This document shows, in pieces, positions 1 to 14,500 of a stretch of 64,000 bases of DNA. The stretch is from assembly GCA_036172665.1 (NCBI GenBank), contig CM069878.1:20036501-20100500 (forward strand), in the 5' to 3' direction. Each line of letters begins with the position of its first letter. Position 1 is the stretch's first letter. Source of the DNA: Prosopocoilus inquinatus (Eukaryota > Arthropoda > Insecta > Coleoptera > Lucanidae). Under the pieces are notes generated by a model that searched no databases, was not told where the DNA came from, and was given only the letters and a program-made list of their open reading frames with translations. Made by a program: the position numbers and the translations under genes.

Positions 1-212
1 AGTAACTCTGATGTGAGATATGAAGTTCTCGGACGCAGCAGAAGCTGGAAATAGTTTTGAACGATACAACACGTGTTAGCGTTGTTCCTGTCATGTATCT
101 AATCGTTCTTTACTACCTGTCATGTTATTTAACGTTTCAATGGACTCCAGTAACTCTGATGTGAGATACGAAGTTCTCGGACGCAGCAGGAGCTGGAAAT
201 AGTTTTGAACGA

Positions 213-234
213 AACAACACGTGCTAGCGTTGTT
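213..234. repeat. Dyad-symmetric core of the monomer (example)
   Basis: Most monomers contain AACAAC, ten bases, then GTTGTT: six-base inverted arms around a centre holding the palindrome CACGTG, an E-box-type sequence. In the frequent variant with CACGTGTT the centre is a perfect 10-bp palindrome, AACACGTGTT. This is one example; the same core recurs about every 148 bp. The retrotransposon integrated at the centre of such a core. Protein binding or cruciform formation is possible but not shown. Confidence 0.7.
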
Positions 235-2366
235 CCTGTCATGTATCTAATCGATATTTACTATCTGTCATGTTATTTGTCGTTTTGATCGGCTCCGGTA
301 CCTCTGATGTGAGATACGAAATTCTCGGACGCAGCAGGAGCTGGAAATTGTTTTGAACGAAACAACACGTGCTAGCGTTGTTCCTGTGATGTATCTAATC
401 GATCTTTACTATTTATCATGTTATTTGAGGTTTCGATGGACTCCAGTAACTCTGATGTGAGATACGAAATTCTCGGACTCAACAGGAGCTGGAATAGTTT
501 TAAACGAAACAACACGTGTTAGCGTTGTTCCTTTGAAGTATCTAATCGATCTTTACTATTTATCACATTATTTCAAGTTTTTATCGGCTCCAGTAACTCT
601 GATATGAGATAAGAAGTTCTCGGACGCAGCAGGAGCTGGAAATAGTTTTGAACGAAACAACACGTGCTACCGTTGTTCCTGTCATGTATCTAATCGATAT
701 GTACTATCTGTCATGTTATTTGTCGTTTTGATCGGCTCCGGTACCTCTGATGTGAGATTCGAAGTTCTCGGACGCAGCAGGAGCTGGAAATAGTTTTGAA
801 CGAAACAACACGTGCTAGCGTTGTTACTGTGATGTATCTAATCGATATTTACTATCTGTCATGTTATTTGTCGTTTTGATCGGCTCCAGTAACTCTGATG
901 TGAGATATGAAGTTCTCGGACGCAGCAGAAGCTGGAAATAGTTTTGAACGAAACAACACGTGCTAGCGTTGTTCCTGTGATGTATCTAATCGATCTTTAC
1001 TATTTATCATGTTATTTGAGGTTTCGATGGACTCCAGTAACTCTGATGTGAGATACGAAATTCTCGGACTCAACAGGAGCTGGAAATAGTTTTAAACGAA
1101 ACAACACGTGTTAGCGTTGTTCCTTTGAAGTATCTAATCGATCTTTACTATTTATCACATTATTTCAAGTTTTTATCGGCTCCAGTAACTCTGATATGAG
1201 ATACGAAGTTCTCGGACGCAGCAGGAGCTGGAAATAGTTTTGAACGAAACAACACGTGCTAGCGTTGTTCCTGTGATGTATCTAATCGATCTTTACTTTT
1301 TATCATGTTATTTGAGGTTTCGATGGACTCCAGTAACTCTGATGTGAGATACGAAGTTCTCGGACGCAGCAGAAGCTGGAAATAGTTTTGAACGAAACAA
1401 CACGTGTTAGCGTTGTTTCTCTGATGTATCTAATCGATCTTTACTGTTTATCATATTATTTGACGATTCGACCGGCTCCAGTAACTCTGATGTTAGATAC
1501 GAAGATTTCGGACTCAGAAGAAGCTGGAAATAGTTTTGAACGAAACAACACGTGCTAGCGTTGTTCCTCTGATGTATCTAATCGATCTTTACTATTTATC
1601 TTGTTATTTGAGGTTTCGATGGACTCCAGTAACTCTGATGTGAGATACGAAGTTCTCGGACGCAGCAGGAGCTGGAAATAGTTTTGAACGAAACAGCACG
1701 TGTTAGCGTTGTTCCTGTCATGTATCTAATCGTTCTTTACTACCTGTCATGTTATTTAACGTTTCAATGGACTCCAGTAACTCTGATGTGAGATACGAAG
1801 TTCTCGGACGCAGCAGGAGCTGGAAATAGTTTTGAACGAAACAACACGTGCTAGCGTTGTTCCTGTCACGTATCTAATCGATATTTATTATCTGTCATGT
1901 TATTTGTCGTTTTGATCGGCTCCAGTAACTCTGATGTGAGATATGAAGTTCTCGGACGCAGCAGGAGCTGGAAATAGTTTTGAACGAAACAACACGTGCT
2001 AGCGTTGTTCCTGTCATGTATCTAATCGATATTTACTATCTGTCATGTTATTTGTAGTTTTGATCGGCTCCGGTACCTCTGATGTGAGATACGAAATTCT
2101 CGGACGCAGCAGGAGCTGGAAATAGTTTTGAACGAAACAACACGTATTAGCGTTGTTCCTGTGAAGTATCTAATCGATCTTTACTATTTATCATATTATT
2201 TCAAGTTTTTATCGGCTCCAGTAACTGTGATGTGAGATACGAAATTCTCGGACGCAGCAGAAGCTGGAAATAGTTTTGAACGAAACAACACGTGTTAACG
2301 TTGTTCCCGTCGGGTATCTAATCGATCTTTACTATTTATCATGTTATTTGACGTTTCTATGGACTC

Positions 2367-2437
2367 CAGTGAGCATGATGTGAGATACAGTTTTTCCGGG
2401 CGCACCAAAAGTTGGAAATAGTTTAGAACTAAATAAC
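2367..2437 (+). repeat. Divergent 'CCGGGCG' monomer variant (first example)
   Basis: A distinct monomer class replaces the usual GAAGTTCTCGGACGCAGCAG core with a TTTTTCCGGGCGCACC core, followed by AAAAGTTGG and TTTAGAACTAAAC. It recurs through both arms, for example near 2812, 3809, 4700, 6448, 7190, 17010, 33360, 34545, 46520, 47700 and 50080. It is often followed by a monomer ending TATTATTTCAAGTTTTTATCGG. In the left arm the class usually reads GTGAGCATGATG, in the right arm GTGAGTCTGATG, so the two arms carry different subfamilies of it. Confidence 0.75.
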
Positions 2438-2859
2438 ACGTATTAGCGTTGTTACTGTCATGTATCTAATCGCTCTTTACTACCTGTCATGATATTTAAC
2501 GTTTTAATGGACTCCAGTAACTCTGATGTGAGATACGAAGTTCTCGGACGCAGCAGGAGCTGGAAATAATTTTGAACGAAACAACACGTGTTAGCGTTGT
2601 TCCTGTGATGTATCTAATCGATCTTTACTATTTATCATGTTATTTGAGGTTTCGATGGACTCCAGTAACTCTGATGTGAGATACGAAGTTCTCAGACGCA
2701 GCAGAAGCTGGAAATAGTTTTGAACGAAACAACAGGTGTTAGTGTTGTTCCTGTGATGTATCTAATCGATCTTTACTATTTATCATGTTATTTGACGTTT
2801 CAATGGACTCCATTGAGCATGATGTGAGATACAGTTTTTCCGGGCGCACCAAAAGTTGG

Positions 2860-5800
2860 AAATAGTTTAGAACTAAACAACACGTATTAGCGTTGTTCCT
2901 GTGAAGTATCTAATCGATCTTTACTATTTATCATATTATTTCAAATTTTTATCGGCTCCAGTAACTCTGAAGTGAGATGCGAAGTTCTAGGACGCAGCAG
3001 AAGCTGGAAATAGTTTTGAACGAAACAACACGTGTTAGCGTTGTTCCTGTGATATATCTAATCGATCTTTACTATTTATCATGATATTTGAGGTTTCGAT
3101 GGACACCAGTAACTCTGATGTGAGATACGAAGTTCTCAGACGCAGCAGAAGCTGGAAATAGTTTTGAACGAAACAACACGTGTTAGCGTTGTTCCTGTGA
3201 TGTATCTAATCGATCTTTACTATTTATCATGTTATTTGACGTTTTATCGGCTCCAGTAACTCTGATGTGAGAATCGAAAATTTCGGACTCAGAAGTAGCT
3301 GGCAATAGTTTTGAACGAAACAACACGTGTTAGCATTGTTCCAGTCATGTATCTAATCGTTCTTTACTACCTGTCATGTTATTTAACGTTTCAATATACT
3401 CCAGTAACTCTGATGTGAGATATGAAGTTCTCGGACTCAACAGGAGCTGGAAATAGTTTTGAACGAAACAACACGTGTTAGCGTTGTTCCTGTCATGTAT
3501 CTAATCGTTCTTTACTACCTGTCATGTTATTTAACGTTTCAATTCACTCCAGCATATCTGATGTGTGATACGAAGTTCTCTGACGCAGCAGGAGCTGGAA
3601 ATAGTTTTGAACGAAACAACACGTGCTAGCGTTGTTCCTGTGATGTATCTAATCGATCTTTACTATTTATCATGTTATTTGAGGTTTCGATGGACTCCAG
3701 TAACTCTGATGTGAGATACGAAGTTCTCGGACGCAGCAGAAGCTTTAAATAGTTTTGAACGAAACAACACGTGTTAACGTTGTTCCTGTCATTTGCAGTT
3801 TCCATGGACTCCAGTGAGCATGATGTGAGATACAAGTTTTCCGGGCGCACCAAAAATTGGAAATAGTTTAGAACTAAACAACACGTGTTAGCGTTGTTCC
3901 TTTGAAGTATCTAATCGATCTTTACTATTTATCATGTTATTTGAGGTTTCGATGGACTCCAGTAACTCTGATGTGAGATACGAAGTTCTCGGACGCAGCA
4001 GGAGCTGGAAATAATTTTGAACGAAACAATACGTGCTAGCGTTGTTCCTGTGATGCATCTAATCTATCTTTAATATTTATCATGTTATTTGAGGTTTCGA
4101 TGGACTCCAGTAACACTGATGTGAGATACGAAGTTCTCGGACGCAGCAGGAGCCGGAAATAGTTTTGAACGAAACAACACGTGTTAGCGTTGTTCCTGTC
4201 ATGTATCTAATCGTTCTTTACTACCTGTCATGTTATTTAACGTTTCAATGGACTCCAGTAACTCTGATGTGAGATACGAAGTTCTCGGACGCAGCAGGAG
4301 CTGGAAATAGTTTTGAACGAAACAACACGTGCTAGCGTTGTTCCTGTGATGTATCTAATCGATCTTTAATATTTATCATGTTATGTGAGGTTTCGATGGA
4401 CTCCAGTAACTCTGATGTGAGATACGAAGTTCTCGGACGCAGCAGGAGCTGGAATTAGTTTTGAACGAAACAACACGTGCTAGCGTTGTTCCTGTCATGT
4501 ATCTAATCGTTCTTTACTACCTGTCATGTTATTTAACGTTTCAATGGACTCCAGTAACTCTGATGTGAGATACGATGTTCTCGGACGCAGCAGAAGCTGG
4601 AAACAGTTTTGAACGAAACAACACGTGTTAACGTTGTTCCTGTCGTGTATCTAATCGACCTTTACTATTTATCATGTTATTTGACGTTTCAATGGACTCC
4701 AGTGAGCATGATGTGAGATAAAGATTTTCCGGGCGCACCAAAATTTGGAAATAGTTTAGAACTAAACAACACGTATTAGCGTTGTTCCTGTGAAGTATCT
4801 AATCGATCTTTACTATTTATCATATTATTTCAAATTTTTATCGGCTCCAGTAACTCTGAAGTGAGATGCGAAGTTCTAGGACGCAGCAGAAGCTGGAAAT
4901 AGTTTTGAACGAAACAACACGTGTTAGCGTTGTTCCTGTGATATATCTAATCGATCTTTACTATTTATCATGATATTTGAGGTTTCGATGGACACCAGTA
5001 ACTCTGATGTGAGATACGAAGTTCTCAGACGCAGCAGAAGCTGGAAATAGTTTTGAACGAAACAACACGTGTTAGCGTTGTTCCTGTGATGTATCTAATC
5101 GATCTTTACTATTTATCATGTTATTTGACGTTTTATCGGCTCCAGTAACTCTGATGTGAAAATCGAAAATTTCGGACTCAGAAGTAGCTGGCAATAGTTT
5201 TGAACGAAACAACACGTGTTAGCATTGTTCCAGTCATGTATCTAATCGTTCTTTACTACCTGTCATGTTATTTAACGTTTCAATATACTCCAGTAACTCT
5301 GATGTGAGATATGAAGTTCTCGGACTCAACAGGAGCTGGAAATAGTTTTGAACGAAACAACACGTGTTAGCGTTGTTCCTGTCATGTATCTAATCGTTCT
5401 TTACTACCTGTCATGTTATTTAACGTTTCAATTCACTCCAGCATATCTGATGTGTGATACGAAGTTCTCTGACGCAGCAGGAGCTGGAAATAGTTTTGAA
5501 CGAAACAACACGTGTTAACGTTGTTCCTGTCATTTGCAGTTTCCATGGACTCCAGTGAGCATGATGTGAGATACAAGTTTTCCGGGCGCACCAAAAATTG
5601 GAAATAGTTTAGAACTAAACAACACGTGTTAGCGTTGTTCCTTTGAAGTATCTAATCGATCTTTACTATTTATCATGTTATTTGAGGTTTCGATGGACTC
5701 CAGTAACTCTGATGTGAGATACGAAGTTCTCGGACGCAGCAGGAGCTGGAAATAGTTTTGAACGAAACAATACGTGCTAGCGTTGTTCCTGTGATGCATC

Positions 5801-6491
5801 TAATCTATCTTTAAAATTTATCATGTTATTTGAGGTTTCGATGGACTCCAGTAACACTGATGTGAGATACGAAGTTCTCGGACGCAGCAGGAGCCGGAAA
5901 TAGTTTTGAACGAAACAACACGTGTTAGCGTTGTTCCTGTCATGTATCTAATCGTTCTTTACTACCTGTCATGTTATTTAACGTTTCAATGGACTCCAGT
6001 AACTCTGATGTGAGATACGAAGTTCTCGGACGCAGCAGGAGCTGGAAATAGTTTTGAACGAAACAACACGTGCTAGCGTTGTTCCTGTGATGTATCTAAT
6101 CGATCTTTAATATTTATCATGTTATGTGAGGTTTCGATGGACTCCAGTAACTCTGATGTGAGATACGAAGTTCTCGGACGCAGCAGGAGCTGGAATTAGT
6201 TTTGAACGAAACAACACGTGCTAGCGTTGTTCCTGTCATGTATCTAATCGTTCTTTACTACCTGTCATGTTATTTAACGTTTCAATGGACTCCAGTAACT
6301 CTGATGTGAGATACGATGTTCTCGGACGCAGCAGAAGCTGGAAACAGTTTTGAACGAAACAACACGTGTTAACGTTGTTCCTGTCGTGTATCTAATCGAC
6401 CTTTACTATTTATCATGTTATTTGACGTTTCAATGGACTCCAGTGAGCATGATGTGAGATAAAGTTTTTCCGGGCGCACCAAAATTTGGAA
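2860..6491 (+). repeat. Tandem pair of a ~1.89-kb satellite block
   Basis: Marker variants recur at a 1,889-bp offset: AGTGAGATGCGAAG at 2971 and 4860, and ATTCACTCCAGCATATC at 3542 and 5431. After about 3610 the offset falls to 1,741 bp (for example CATTTGCAG at 3790 and 5531), so the second copy lacks exactly one 148-bp monomer. Both copies share a shortened monomer around CATTTGCAGTTTCCATGG. Boundaries are approximate (first copy about 2860-4750, second about 4751-6491). Confidence 0.8.
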
Positions 6492-7630
6492 ATAGTTTAG
6501 AACTAAACAACACGTATTAGCGTTGTTCCTGTGAAGTATCTAATCGATCTTTACTATTTATCATATTATTTCAAGTTTTTATCGGCTCCAGTAACTCTGA
6601 AGTAAAATGCGAAGTTCTCGGACGCAGCAGAAGCTGGAAATAGTTTTGAACGAATCAACACGTGTTAGCGTTGTTCCTGTGATGTATCTAATCGATCTTT
6701 ACTATTTATCATGTTATTTGACGTTTTATCGGCTCCAGTAACTCTGGTGTGAGTGTCGAAGATTTCGGACTCAGAAGTAGCAGGAAATAATTTTGAACGA
6801 AACAACACGTGCTAGCGTTGTTCCTGTGATATATCTAATCGTTCTTTACTACCTGTCATGTCATTTAACGTTTCAATGGACTCCAGTAACTCTGATGTGA
6901 GATACGAAGTTCTCGGACGCAGCAGGAGCTGGAAATAGTTTTGAACGAAACAACACGTGTTAGCGTTGTTCCTGTCATGTATCTAATCGTTCTTTACTAC
7001 CTGTCATGTTATTTAACGTTTCAATGGACTCCAGTAACTCTGATGTGAGATACGATGTTCTCGGACGCAGCAGAAGCTGGAAACAGTTTTGAACGAAACA
7101 ACACGTGTTAACGTTGTTCCTGTCGTGTATCTAATCGACCTTTACTATTTATCATGTTATTTGACGTTTCAATGGACTCCAGTGAGCATGATGTGAGATA
7201 AAGTTTTTCCGGGCGCACCAAAATTTGGAAATAGTTTAGAACTAAACAACACGTATTAGCGTTGTTCCTGTGAAGTATCTAATCGATCTTTACTATTTAT
7301 CATATTATTTCAAGTTTTTATCGGCTCCAGTAACTCTGAAGTAAAATGCGAAGTTCTCGGACGCAGCAGAAGCTGGAAATAGTTTTGAACGAATCAACAC
7401 GTGTTAGCGTTGTTCCTGTGATGTATCTAATCGATCTTTACTATTTATCATGTTATTTGACGTTTTATCGGCTCCAGTAACTCTGGTGTGAGTGTCGAAG
7501 ATTTCGGACTCAGAAGTAGCAGGAAATAATTTTGAACGAAACAACACGTGCTAGCGTTGTTCCTGTGATATATCTAATCGTTCTTTACTACCTGTCATGT
7601 CATTTAACGTTTCAATGGACTCCAGTAACT
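6450..7630 (+). repeat. Five-monomer (739-bp) local tandem repeat
   Basis: The rare variant AGTAAAATGCGAAG occurs at 6601 and 7340, and the accompanying variants GTGTGAGTGTCGAAG and GAATCAACACG recur at the same 739-bp offset, i.e. five monomers minus one base. It is a short higher-order repeat following the 1.89-kb pair. Edges are approximate. Confidence 0.7.
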
Positions 7631-7852
7631 CTGATGTGAGATACGAAGTTCTCGGACGCAGCATTAGCTGGAAATAGTTTTGAACGAAACAACACGTGTT
7701 AGCATTGTTCCTGTCAAGTATCTAATCGTTCTTTACAACCTGTCATGTTATTTAACGTTTCAATGGACTCCAGTAACTCTGATGTGAGATACGAAGTTCT
7801 CGGACGCAGCAGGAGCTGGAAATAGTTTTGAACGACACAACACGTGCTAGCG

Positions 7853-7980
7853 TTGTTCCTGTGACGTATCTAATCGATCTTTACTATTTATCATGTTATT
7901 TGACGTTTTGATCGTTGTTCCGGTGATGTATCTAATCGATCTTTACTATTTATCATGTTATTTGACGTTTTGATCGGCTC
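7853..7980 (+). repeat. 62-bp partial monomer, recurrent deletion scar
   Basis: At 7914 the sequence passes from GACGTTTTGATC straight to GTTGTTCCGGTGATG, so 86 bp of the monomer are missing and a 62-bp remnant stands between full monomers. The identical scar occurs at 10933, 14691 and 24095. A single deletion event has therefore been copied with its surroundings at spacings of 3,019, 3,758 and 9,404 bp. This makes it a useful tracer of block amplification. Confidence 0.8.
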
Positions 7981-10900
7981 CAGTGACTCTGATGTGAGAA
8001 CCGAAGATTTCGGGCTCAGAAGTAGCTGGAAATAGTTTTGAACGAAACAACACGTGCTAGCGTTGTTCCTGTGATGTATCTAATCGATCTTTACTATTTA
8101 TCATGTTACTTGACGTTTTATCGGCTCCAGTAACTCTGATGTGAGAACCGAAGATTTCGGACTCAGAAGTAGCTGGCAATAGTTTTGAACGAAACAACAC
8201 GTGTTAGCGTTGTTTCTCTGATGTATCTAATCGATCTCTACTATTTATCATGTTATTTGAGGTTTCGATGGACTCCAGTAACTCTAATGTGAGATACGAA
8301 GTTCTCGGACGCAGCAGGAGCTGGAAATAGTTTTGAACGAAACAACACGTGCTAGCGTTGTTCCTGTCATGTATCTAATCGTTCTTTACTACCTGTCATG
8401 TTATTTAACGTTTCAATGGACTCCAGTAACTCTGATGTGAGATACGATGTTCTCGGACGCAGCAGAAGCTGGAAACAGATTTGTACGAAACAACACGTGT
8501 TAGCGTTGTTCCTGTGATGTATCTAACCTATCTTTAATATTTATCATGTTATTTGAGGTTTCGATGGACTCCAGTAACTCTGATGTGAGATACGAAGTTC
8601 TCGGACGCAGCAGGAGCTGGAAATAGTTTTGAACGAAACAATACGTGCTAGCGTTGTTCCTGTGATGTATCTAATCTATCTTTAATATTTATCATGTTAT
8701 TTGAGGTTTCGATGGACTCCAGTAACTCTGATGTGAGATACGAAGTTCTCGGACGCAGCAGAAGCTGGAAATAGTTTTGAACGAAACAACACGTGTTAGC
8801 GTTGTTCCTGTGATTTATCTAATCGATCTTTACTATTTATCATGTTATTTGACGTTTTATCGGCTCCAGTAACTCTGATGTGAGAACCGAAGATTTCGGA
8901 CTCAGAAGTAGCTGGCAATAGTTTTGAACGAAACAACACGTGTTAGCGTTGTTCCTGTCATGTATCTAATCGTTCTTTACTACCTGTCATGTTTTTTAAC
9001 GTTTCAATGGGCTCCAGTAACTCTGATGTGAGATACGAATTTCTCGGACGCAGCAGGGGCTGGAAATAGTTTTGATCGAAACAACACGTGTTAGCGTTGT
9101 TTCTCTGATGTATCTAATCGATCTCTACTATTTATCATGTTATTTGAGGTTTCGATGGACTCCAGTATCTCTAATGTGAAATACGAAGTTCTCGGACGCA
9201 GCAGGAGCTGGAAATAGTTTTGAACGAAACAACACGTGCTAGCGTTGTTCCTGTGATGCATCTAATCGTTCTTTACTACCTGTCATGTTATTTAACGTTT
9301 CAATGGACTCCAGTAACTCTGATGTGAGATACGAAGTTCTCGGACGCAGCAGGAGCTGGAAATAGTTTTGAAAGAAACAATACGTGCTAGCGTTGTTCCT
9401 GTGATGCATCTAATCTATCTTTAATATTTATCATGTTATTTGAGGTTTCGATGGACTCCAGTAACACTGATGTGAGATACGAAGTTCTCGGACGCAGCAG
9501 GAGCTGGAAATAGTTTTGAACGAAACAACACGTGTTAGCGTTGTTCCTGTCATGTATCTAATCGTTCTTTACTACCTGTCATGTTATTTAACGTTTCAAT
9601 GGACTCCAGTAACTCTGATGTGAGATACGAAGTTCTCGGACGCAGCAGGAGCTGGAAATAGTTTTGAACGAAACAACACGTGCTAGCGTTGTTCCTGTGA
9701 TGTATCTAATCGATCTTTAATATTTATCATGTTATTTGAGGTTTCGATGGACTCCAGTAACTCTGATGTGAGATACGATGTTCTTGGACGCAGGAGGAGC
9801 TGGAAATAGTTTTGAACGAAACAACACGTGCTAGCGTTGTTCCTGTCATGTATCTAATCGTTCTTTACTACCTGTCATGTTATTTAACGTTTCAATGGAC
9901 TCCAGTAACTCTGATGTGAGATACGATGTTCTCGGACGCAGCAGAAGCTGGAAACAGTTTTGAACGAAACAACACGTGTTAACGTTGTTCCTGTCGTGTA
10001 TCTAATCGACCTTTACTATTTATCATGTTATTTGACGTTTCAATGGACTCCAGTGAGCATGATGTGAGATACAGTTTTTCCGGGCGCACCAAAATTTGGA
10101 AATAGTTTAGAACTAAACAACACGTATTAACGTTGTTCCTGTGAAGTATCTAATCGATCTTTACTATTTATCATATTATTTCAAGTTTTTATAGGCTCCA
10201 GTAACTCTGAAGTAAAATGCGAAGTTCTCGGACGCAGCACAAGCTGGAAATAGTTTTGAACGAAACAACACGTGTTAGCGTTGTTCCTGTGATGTATCTA
10301 ATCGATCTTTACTATTTATCATGTTATTTGAGGTTTCGATGGACTCCAGTAACTCTGATGTGAGATACGAAGTTCTCAGACGCAGCAGAAGCTGGAAATA
10401 GTTTTGAACGAAACAACACGTGTTAGCGTTGTTCCTGTGATGTATCTAATCGATCTTTACTATTTATCATGTTATTTGACGTTTTATCGGCTCCAGTAAC
10501 TCTGATGTGAGTGTCGAGGATTTCGGACTCAGAAGTAGCTGGAAATAATTTTGAACGAAACAACACGTGCTATCGTTGTTCCTGTGATATATCTAATCGT
10601 TCTTTACTACCTGTCATGTCATTTAACGTTTCAATGGACTCCAGTAACTCTGATGTGAGATACGAAGTTCTCGGACGCAGCATTAGCTGGAAATAGTTTT
10701 GAACGAAACAACACGTGTTAGCATTGTTCCTGTCAAGTATCTAATCGTTCTTTACAACCTGTCATGTTATTTAACGTTTCAATGGACTCCAGTAACTCTG
10801 ATGTGAGATACGAAGTTCTCGGACGCAGCAGGAGCTGGAAATAGTTTTGAACGACACAACACGTGCTAGCGTTGTTCCTGTGACGTATCTAATCGATCTT

Positions 10901-11557
10901 TACTATTTATCATGTTATTTGACGTTTTGATCGTTGTTCCGGTGATGTATCTAATCGATCTTTACTATTTATCATGTTATTTGACGTTTTGATCGGCTCC
11001 AGTGACTCTGATGTGAGAACCGAAGATTTCGGGCTCAGAAGTAGCTGGAAATAGTTTTGAACGAAACAACACGTGCTAGCGTTGTTCCTGTGATGTATCT
11101 AATCGATCTTTACTATTTATCATGTTACTTGACGTTTTATCGGCTCCAGTTACTCTGATGTGAGAACCGAAGATTTCGGACTCAGAAGTAGCTGGCAATA
11201 GTTTTGAACGAAACAACACGTGTTAGCGTTGTTTCTCTGATGTATCTAATCGATCTCTACTATTTATCATGTTATTTGAGGTTTCGATGGACTCCAGTAA
11301 CTCTAATGTGAGATACGAAGTTCTCGGACGCAGCAGGAGCTGGAAATAGTTTTGAACGAAACAACACGTGCTAGCGTTGTTCCTGTGATGTATCTAATCG
11401 TTCTTTACTACCTGTCATGTTATTTAACGTTTCAATGGACTCCAGTAACTCTGATGTGAGATACGAAGTTCTCGGACGCAGCAGGAGCTGGAAATAGTTT
11501 TGAACGAAACAACACGTGCTAGCGTTGTTCCTGTGATGTATCTAATCGATCTTTAAT

Positions 11558-14500
11558 ATTTATCATGTTATTTGAGGTTTCGATTTACTCCAGTAACACT
11601 GATGTGAGATACGAAGTTCTCGGACGCAGCAGGAGCTGGAAATAGTTTTGAACGAAACAACACGTGTTAGCGTTGTTCCTGTCATGTATCTAATCGTTCT
11701 TTACTACCTGTCATGTTATTTAACGTTTCAATGGACTCCAGTAACTCTGATGTGAGATACGAAGTTCTCGGACGCAGCAGGAGCTGGAAATAGTTTTGAA
11801 CGAAACAACACGTGCTAGCGTTGTTCCTGTGATGTATCTAATCGATCTTTAATATTTATCATGTTATTTGAGGTTCCGATGGACTCCAGTAACTCTGATG
11901 TGAGATACGAAGTTCTCGGACGCAGCAGGAGCTGGAAATAGTTTTGAACGAAACAACACTTGCTAGCGTTGTTCCTGTCATGTATCTAATCGTTCTTTAC
12001 TACCTGTCATGTTATTTAACGTTTCAATGGACTCCAGTAACTCTGATGTGAGATACGATGTTCTCGGACGCAGCAGAAGCTGGAAACAGATTTGTACGAA
12101 ACAACACGTGTTAGCGTTGTTCCTGTGATGTATCTAACCTATCTTTAATATTTATCATGTTATTTGAGGTTTCGATGGACTCCAGTAACTCTGATGTGAG
12201 ATACGAAGTTCTCGGACGCAGCAGGAGCTGGAAATAGTTTTGAACGAAACAATACGTGCTAGCGTTGTTCCTGTCATGTATCTAATCTATCTTTAATATT
12301 TATCATGTTATTTGAGGTTTCGATGGACTCCAGTAACTCTGATGTGAGATACGAAGTTCTCGGACGCAGCAGAAGCTGGAAATAGTTTTGAACGAAACAA
12401 CACGTGTTAGCGTTGTTCCTGTGATTTATCTAATCGATCTTTACTATTTATCATGTTATTTGACGTTTTATCGGCTCCAGTAACTCTGATGTGAGAACCG
12501 AAGATTTCGGACTCAGAAGTAGCTGGCAATAGTTTTGAACGAAACAACACGTGTTAGCGTTGTTCCTGTCATGTATCTAATCGTTCTTTACTACCTGTCA
12601 TGTTATTTAACGTTTCAATGGACTCCAGTAACTCTGATGTGAGATACGAATTTCTCGGACGCAGCAGGGGCTGGAAATAGTTTTGATCGAAACAACACGT
12701 GTTAGCGTTGTTTCTCTGATGTATCTAATCGATCTCTACTATTTATCATGTTATTTGAGGTTTCAATGGACTCCAGTAACTCTGATGTGAGATACGAAGT
12801 TCTCGGACGCAGCAGGAGCTGGAAATAGTTTTGAACGAAACAACACGTGCTAGCGTTGTTCCTGTGATGTATCTAATCGATCTTTAATATTTATCATGTT
12901 ATTTGAGGTTCCGATGGACTCCACTAACTCTGATGTGAGATACGAAGTTCTCGGACGCAGCAGGAGCTGGAAATAGTTTTGAACGAAACAACACGTGCTA
13001 GCGTTGTTCCTGTCATGTATCTAATCGTTCTTTACTACCTGTCATGTTATTTAACGTTTCAATGGACTCCAGTAACTCTGATGTGAGATACGATGTTCTC
13101 GGACGCAGCAGAAGCTGGAAACAGATTTGTACGAAACAACACGTGTTAGCGTTGTTCCTGTGATGTATCTAACCTATCTTTAATATTTATCATGTTATTT
13201 GAGGTTTCGATGGACTCCAGTAACTCTGATGTGAGATACGAAGTTCTCGGACGCAGCAGGAGCTGGAAATAGTTTTGAACGAAACAATACGTGCTAGCGT
13301 TGTTCCTGTCATGTATCTAATCTATCTTTAATATTTATCATGTTATTTGAGGTTTCGATGGACTCCAGTAACTCTGATGTGAGATACGAAGTTCTCGGAC
13401 GCAGCAGAAGCTGGAAATAGTTTTGAACGAAACAACACGTGTTAGCGTTGTTCCTGTGATTTATCTAATCGATCTTTACTATTTATCATGTTATTTGACG
13501 TTTTATCGGCTCCAGTAACTCTGATGTGAGAACCGAAGATTTCGGACTCAGAAGTAGCTGGCAATAGTTTTGAACGAAACAACACGTGTTAGCGTTGTTC
13601 CTGTCATGTATCTAATCGTTCTTTACTACCTGTCATGTTATTTAACGTTTCAATGGACTCCAGTAACTCTGATGTGAGATACGAATTTCTCGGACGCAGC
13701 AGGGGCTGGAAATAGTTTTGATCGAAACAACACGTGCTAGCGTTGTTTCTCTGATGTATCTAATCGATCTCTACTATTTATCATGTTATTTGAGGTTTCG
13801 ATGGACTCCAGTAACTCTAATGTGAAATACGAAGTTCTCGGACGCAGCATTAGCTGGAAATAGTTTTGAACGAAACAACACGTGCTAGCGTTGTTCCTGT
13901 GATGCATCTAATCGTTCTTTACTACCTGTCATGTTATTTAACGTTTCAATGGACTCCAGTAACTCTGATGTGAGATACGAAGTTCTCGGACGCAGCAGGA
14001 GCTGGAAATAGTTTTGAACGAAACAATACGTGCTAGCGTTGTTCCTGTGATGCATCTAATCGATCTTTACTATTTATCATGTTATTTGAGGTTTCGATGG
14101 ACTCCAGTAACTCTGATGTGAGATACGAAGTTCTCAGACGCAGCAGAAGCTGGAAATAGTTTTGAACGAAACAACACGTGTTAGCGTTGTTCCTGTGATG
14201 TATCTAATCGATCTTTACTATTTATCATGTTATTTGACGTTTTATCGGCTCCAGTAACTCTGATGTGAGTGTCGAGGATTTCGGACTCAGAAGTAGCTGG
14301 AAATAATTTTGAACGAAACAACACGTGCTAGCGTTGTTCCTGTGATATATCTAATCGTTCTTTACTACCTGTCATGTCATTTAACGTTTCAATGGACTCC
14401 AGTAACTCTGATGTGAGATACGAAGTTCTCGGACGCAGCATTAGCTGGAAATAGTTTTGAACGAAACAACACGTGTTAGCATTGTTCCTGTCAAGTATCT

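Noticed and set aside
3670..3710. CENP-B-box-like sequence TTTCGATGGACTCCAGT in many monomers
   Set aside because: It matches TTCG and the central A, but ends CCAG where the box needs CGGG. Two of nine essential bases are wrong, so I do not call it a CENP-B box.
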